Shown piece after piece: positions 6,106 through 9,371 of a DNA stretch of 9,371 bases. Location: positions 1 to 9,371 of the forward strand of contig JAGACI010000025.1 of assembly GCA_017614185.1 (NCBI GenBank), given 5' to 3'. Under the pieces are notes generated by a model. It did not search any database and was not told the DNA's origin. It saw nothing but the letters and a program-made list of their open reading frames with translations. The position numbers and the translations under genes are program-made. This DNA is from Lachnospiraceae bacterium. Its GTDB lineage: Bacteria; Bacillota_A; Clostridia; Lachnospirales; Lachnospiraceae. The stretch's first letter is position 1; the number at the start of each line of letters is the position of its first letter.

Positions 6106-7575
6106 ATGTTATACGTTGGAATCGACTTGGGAACATCCGCAGTTAAACTTTTACTTATGGATGAGAAAGGTAAAATTCATAAAGTAGTATCCAAAGATTA
6201 TGAATTATATTTTCCCCATCCCGGATGGTCAGAGCAGAAGCCTGAGGATTGGTATGCAAGATCAATGGAAGGCTTAAAGGAACTTCTTAGTGAGTGTGAC
6301 AAGAGCCAGGTTGCAGGAATAAGCTTTGGCGGACAGATGCACGGCCTTGTAATTCTTGATAAGGATGATAATGTAATTCGTCCCGCTATTCTTTGGAATG
6401 ACGGACGTACTACTGAGGAGACAGATTACCTTAACAATACAATAGGTAAGGATAAACTCTCACAGTACACAGCAAATATTGCATTTACAGGCTTTACGGC
6501 ACCGAAGATTCTGTGGGTTAAGAATAAAGAGCCCGAGAACTTCAAAAAGATTGAAAAGATTATGCTTCCCAAAGACTATTTGGCATATAAGCTTTCAGGT
6601 GTACATTGCACCGATGTTTCAGATGCTTCAGGAATGCTCCTTTTTGATGTAAAGAACAGATGCTGGTCCAAGGAAATGATGGAAATCTGTGATGTTAAGG
6701 AATCGCAGCTTGCAAAGATTTTTGAAAGTTACGAGGCAGTCGGCACATTAAAGCCTGAAATTGCCAAGGAGCTTGGACTTAAGGATACAGTTAAGATTGT
6801 TGCCGGCGCAGGTGACAATGCCGCAGCTGCTGTCGGAACAGGTACAGTAGGAGACGGAAGATGTAACATCTCACTCGGCACAAGCGGAACAATCTTTATC
6901 TCTTCAAAGACATTCGGAGTAGATAACTTTAACGCACTTCACTCCTTTGCACATGCGGACGGAAGCTATCACCTTATGGGATGTATGCTTTCAGCAGCAT
7001 CATGTAACAAGTGGTGGATGGAAGACATTCTTAAGACAACCAACTTTGCCGATGAGCAGAAAGCTATCACAAAGCTTGGTGAGAACCACGTATTCTTCCT
7101 TCCCTACCTTATGGGTGAGCGTTCTCCTCTTAACGATCCTTACGCAAGAGGAACATTTACCGGTATCACAATGGATACAACAAGAGAAGATATGACACAG
7201 GCAATTCTTGAAGGTGTTGCATTTGCATTAAGAGATTCCTTCGAGGTTGCAAAGTCACTCGGAATCAAGATTGACAGAACCAAGATCTGCGGTGGCGGAG
7301 CCAAGAGTCCTCTTTGGAAGAAGATGATTGCCAACATTCTTGGAATCAAGGTTGACGTTATCGAGAGTGAGGAAGGCCCCGGATACGGCGGAGCTATGCT
7401 TGCAGCAGTTGCATGTGGTGAGTTTAAGAGCGTTGAGGAAGCAGCAGAGAAACTTGTAAAGGTAGTTGATACAGTTGAGCCCGATCCCGAACTTACCAAG
7501 AAGTACGACGAGTGCTACAACAAGTTCAGACAGATTTACCCCGCACTTAAGCCTATTTTTAAGGTAATCGGTTAG
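6106..7575 (+). CDS. xylB: Xylulokinase
   Basis: FGGY-family cytoplasmic kinase that phosphorylates D-xylulose with ATP to D-xylulose 5-phosphate, feeding the pentose phosphate pathway. It is 489 residues, a usual length for XylB. The N-terminal FGGY domain opens with the phosphate-binding GIDLGTSAVK (5-14). The substrate-contact motif GGQMHG (75-80, with Met78 and His79) is typical of xylulokinases, as is LWNDGR (96-101). The catalytic Asp237 is in AGAGDNAA. The C-terminal FGGY domain shows SLGTSGT, LPYLMGERSP and the ATP-binding GGGAKSPLWKKMIANILG. Other FGGY kinases (glycerol, gluconate, ribulose) are possible in principle, but the QMHG motif and the divergent xylA make xylulokinase very likely. 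There is no terminator before the next gene, 5 nt downstream. Confidence 0.97.
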   Translation: MLYVGIDLGTSAVKLLLMDEKGKIHKVVSKDYELYFPHPGWSEQKPEDWYARSMEGLKELLSECDKSQVAGISFGGQMHGLVILDKDDNVIRPAILWNDGRTTEETDYLNNTIGKDKLSQYTANIAFTGFTAPKILWVKNKEPENFKKIEKIMLPKDYLAYKLSGVHCTDVSDASGMLLFDVKNRCWSKEMMEICDVKESQLAKIFESYEAVGTLKPEIAKELGLKDTVKIVAGAGDNAAAAVGTGTVGDGRCNISLGTSGTIFISSKTFGVDNFNALHSFAHADGSYHLMGCMLSAASCNKWWMEDILKTTNFADEQKAITKLGENHVFFLPYLMGERSPLNDPYARGTFTGITMDTTREDMTQAILEGVAFALRDSFEVAKSLGIKIDRTKICGGGAKSPLWKKMIANILGIKVDVIESEEGPGYGGAMLAAVACGEFKSVEEAAEKLVKVVDTVEPDPELTKKYDECYNKFRQIYPALKPIFKVIG

Positions 7576-7580
7576 AGTTT

Positions 7581-8501
7581 ATGATAGAAAAATTAAAAAG
7601 TGTAATAAATGAGTACTTCGTCGGAAATGAGGAAGTTACTCAGAATATTCTGATTTGCCTTTTGGCAGGTGGGCATGTTCTCTTAGAGGACGTGCCCGGT
7701 GTTGGCAAAACCACGCTTGCCAAGACACTGTCAAAGGCAGTCAGCCTTGATTTTGGAAGAATTCAGTTTACTCCCGACACGCTTCCGTCAGATGTGACAG
7801 GCGTGTCGGTTCTTAACATGAAGACAGGTGAGTTCGAGTACAGGGAAGGTGCGGTAATGCACCAGATGATTCTTGCAGATGAGATAAACAGAACATCACC
7901 CAAGACGCAGGCAAGCCTTTTGGAGGCTATGGCCGAAGGAAAGATTACCGTAGACGGAAGAGTTATCGAACTTCCCAAGCCTTTTATGGTTATTGCTACG
8001 CAGAATCCTGTCGAGTTTATCGGAACATATCCCCTTCCTGAAGCACAGATGGACAGATTTATGATGAAACTGTCTATCGGTTATCCGAAGCCTGAGGATG
8101 AGATTAATATGACAAGAAACCAGCTTATGGGTAAGACTTTCGAGGAAATCGAAAGCGTTATAAGTGCGGAGGATGTCCTTAGAATAAGGGAAGAAGTTTC
8201 AAAGGTTAAAATTGCGGACAATGTATTAAAGTACGCCAATGATATCATTAATCTCACAAGGAAAGAGAGCCGATTTGTCATGGGTGCAAGCCCAAGAGCA
8301 ATGATCCTTCTTGTGAAGGCTTCACAGGCAAGAGCTTATCTTGAGGGAAGAGACTATGTTATCCCTGATGATGTCAAAGCTGTGTCCGTTAACACTTTAC
8401 ACCATAGAATCTCACTTACATACGAAGCAAAGATAGCCAAAGAGAATGTTGAGAGCATTCTTTATTCCAATGTTTTAAAGGCAAAGGTTCCGATGGTGTA
8501 G
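7581..8501 (+). CDS. MoxR-type AAA+ ATPase
   Basis: A 306-residue AAA+ protein of the MoxR group (AAA_3 core plus AAA lid). Members are thought to act as chaperone-like ATPases that mature or remodel partner proteins, often ones with von Willebrand A-like domains. Visible motifs are Walker A GVGKTT (40-45), Walker B MILADE (96-101) followed by INRTSPKTQASLLEAM, sensor 1 ATQNP (139-143), the arginine of MDRF (Arg159) and sensor 2 GASPRA (235-240). All catalytic elements look intact. The ATG is 5 nt after the xylB stop, with no strong Shine-Dalgarno site, only a weak purine patch near 7574-7577. It may therefore depend on coupling or read-through from xylB. The next gene begins 1 nt after its stop, the usual MoxR-DUF58 arrangement. 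The cellular target is not known from sequence. Confidence 0.95.
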   Translation: MIEKLKSVINEYFVGNEEVTQNILICLLAGGHVLLEDVPGVGKTTLAKTLSKAVSLDFGRIQFTPDTLPSDVTGVSVLNMKTGEFEYREGAVMHQMILADEINRTSPKTQASLLEAMAEGKITVDGRVIELPKPFMVIATQNPVEFIGTYPLPEAQMDRFMMKLSIGYPKPEDEINMTRNQLMGKTFEEIESVISAEDVLRIREEVSKVKIADNVLKYANDIINLTRKESRFVMGASPRAMILLVKASQARAYLEGRDYVIPDDVKAVSVNTLHHRISLTYEAKIAKENVESILYSNVLKAKVPMV

Positions 8502-8502
8502 T

Positions 8503-9371
8503 ATGCGCAGAAACAGACTGATTGCCTTAGGGCTTTTGCTTTTATCGTTAATAGCAATATCCTTCTGTGGCGGGCCGGTAAGTTACGGGTTTTTCTTTTT
8601 CATGCTTGTTGCGCCTGTTATCTCGGTAATCTATACGTTGGTTTTATTTTTGCGCTTTAAAATATATCAGAAAATCGAGTCAAAAGTAGCTGTGGCCGAA
8701 AGCCCGGTTACTTTTTATTTTACCCTTCAAAATGAAGACTTCTTTGGATTTGCGGGAGTCAAAACAGATTTTTTCTCCGATTTTTCAACCATTACGGGAC
8801 TTGATACGGATACCGAGTATGAACTTTTCCCTCATACGGGAATAAAGAAGGAAACAAAGCTTGTCTGCAAATATAGGGGAGAGTATGAGGTAGGAGTCAA
8901 AAACGTCATGGTTACGGACTTCCTGCGGCTTTTTAACTTTAATTTCAAAAACAAAGAGACCATTTCGGTAAATGTTATCCCACAGCTTGTAATACTTGAT
9001 GAGATTCCTTCTCTGGATGCTTTGTCGATATCTGCAAGAGACTGCGCCTCCAATAAAACTGAACCTGATGTGCTTGTAAGAGAGTATATTCCCGGAGATG
9101 ACATAAGAAGTATCAACTGGAAACTTACAGCGGCAACAGGAAAGCCTATGGTCAGAAACCGTACGGGTGAGAATGCTCCCGGAATAAGTATAATTATGGA
9201 CTCAATGCGGTATGATTATGATCCGGAAAACTACCTGCCCCTTGAAAACAAGCTGTTGGAAGTAACGATTGCTTTAACATATTACTATTTAGAGCACGGA
9301 ATCAGAGTCGGTGTTTATGCTTACAGCGGCGGACCTCTTCTGTTTGCTTTGGAAAAACCTGATGATTTTGA
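8503..9371 (+). CDS. DUF58 family protein (3' end cut by window)
   Basis: The frame opens at ATG 8503 and runs without a stop to the window edge: 289 complete codons. Residues 1-5 are basic (MRRNR), followed by two hydrophobic segments at about 6-22 and 28-50. A soluble region then carries the DUF58 signature REYIPGDDIRSINWK (193-207) and a VWA-like strand GISIIMDS (227-234). DUF58 proteins of this layout are usually about 380-430 residues, so roughly a quarter or more is missing. MoxR and DUF58 are commonly adjacent and are thought to work together, with the AAA+ ATPase acting on the membrane-anchored VWA-like protein. The start is set by the 1 nt gap after moxR (TAG, T, ATG), implying translational coupling; the upstream purine site is weak. 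A transglutaminase-like membrane protein gene often follows such pairs and might lie beyond the window. Confidence 0.92.
   Translation, partial: MRRNRLIALGLLLLSLIAISFCGGPVSYGFFFFMLVAPVISVIYTLVLFLRFKIYQKIESKVAVAESPVTFYFTLQNEDFFGFAGVKTDFFSDFSTITGLDTDTEYELFPHTGIKKETKLVCKYRGEYEVGVKNVMVTDFLRLFNFNFKNKETISVNVIPQLVILDEIPSLDALSISARDCASNKTEPDVLVREYIPGDDIRSINWKLTAATGKPMVRNRTGENAPGISIIMDSMRYDYDPENYLPLENKLLEVTIALTYYYLEHGIRVGVYAYSGGPLLFALEKPDDF

Noticed and set aside
8832..9116. Minus-strand 94-codon open frame
   Set aside because: It lies wholly within the DUF58 coding region, whose signature motif is translated from the plus strand.
1..9371. CRISPR arrays, tRNA, rRNA, insertion sequences, toxin-antitoxin or phage-defence genes
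   Set aside because: None were seen on either strand; every sizeable stretch is covered by recognised genes, and the two largest spacers are regulatory.

Overview
The window reads as ordinary chromosomal DNA from a Gram-positive, AT-leaning Firmicute, most likely a Lachnospiraceae gut or rumen bacterium (Butyrivibrio, Pseudobutyrivibrio or Roseburia type). The reasons are strong purine-rich Shine-Dalgarno sites (AGGAGGT before xylA, AGGGAGGT before xylB), heavy AGA/AGG arginine codon use, a YesM/YesN-type two-component pair next to a sugar ABC transporter, and a long (440 aa) class II xylose isomerase. The taxon is an inference from gene content and style, not from a marker gene.

Layout. Positions 2-832 (+) hold the 3' part of a MalG-type sugar ABC transporter permease, closed by a GCAA-capped hairpin terminator at 847-882. 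Next comes a tight regulatory operon on the same strand: a YesM-type sensor histidine kinase (951-2720), a compact YesN-type AraC response regulator (2723-3481, 2 nt later) and a LacI-family regulator (3497-4513, 15 nt later). Its transcript ends in a hairpin whose loop contains the lacI stop codon (4498-4528), probably shared with the convergent xylA. xylA (xylose isomerase, 4559-5881) is on the minus strand. xylB (xylulokinase, 6106-7575) is divergent from it on the plus strand, across a 224 bp regulatory region with a good xylA promoter, a weaker xylB promoter, and two inverted repeats that both contain CGTGCAC. Only 5 nt after xylB come a MoxR-type AAA+ ATPase (7581-8501) and, 1 nt after that, a DUF58 protein (8503-9371) cut by the window end.

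How the genes work together (inference). The ABC permease belongs to a sugar importer. The YesMN pair probably senses an extracellular sugar or glycan signal and drives transporter genes. The LacI-family protein is a candidate regulator of xylA/xylB. XylA converts D-xylose to D-xylulose and XylB phosphorylates it to D-xylulose 5-phosphate for the pentose phosphate pathway. MoxR and DUF58 form a separate, widespread pair linked to chaperone-like assembly or envelope functions; their contiguity with xylB is the least expected part of the layout.

I see no tRNA, rRNA, CRISPR array, insertion sequence or phage gene, and no intergenic gap over 300 bases. I did not find a clearly novel system. The observations most worth checking are the paired CGTGCAC repeats in the xylA/xylB leaders and the apparent read-through from xylB into moxR-DUF58.
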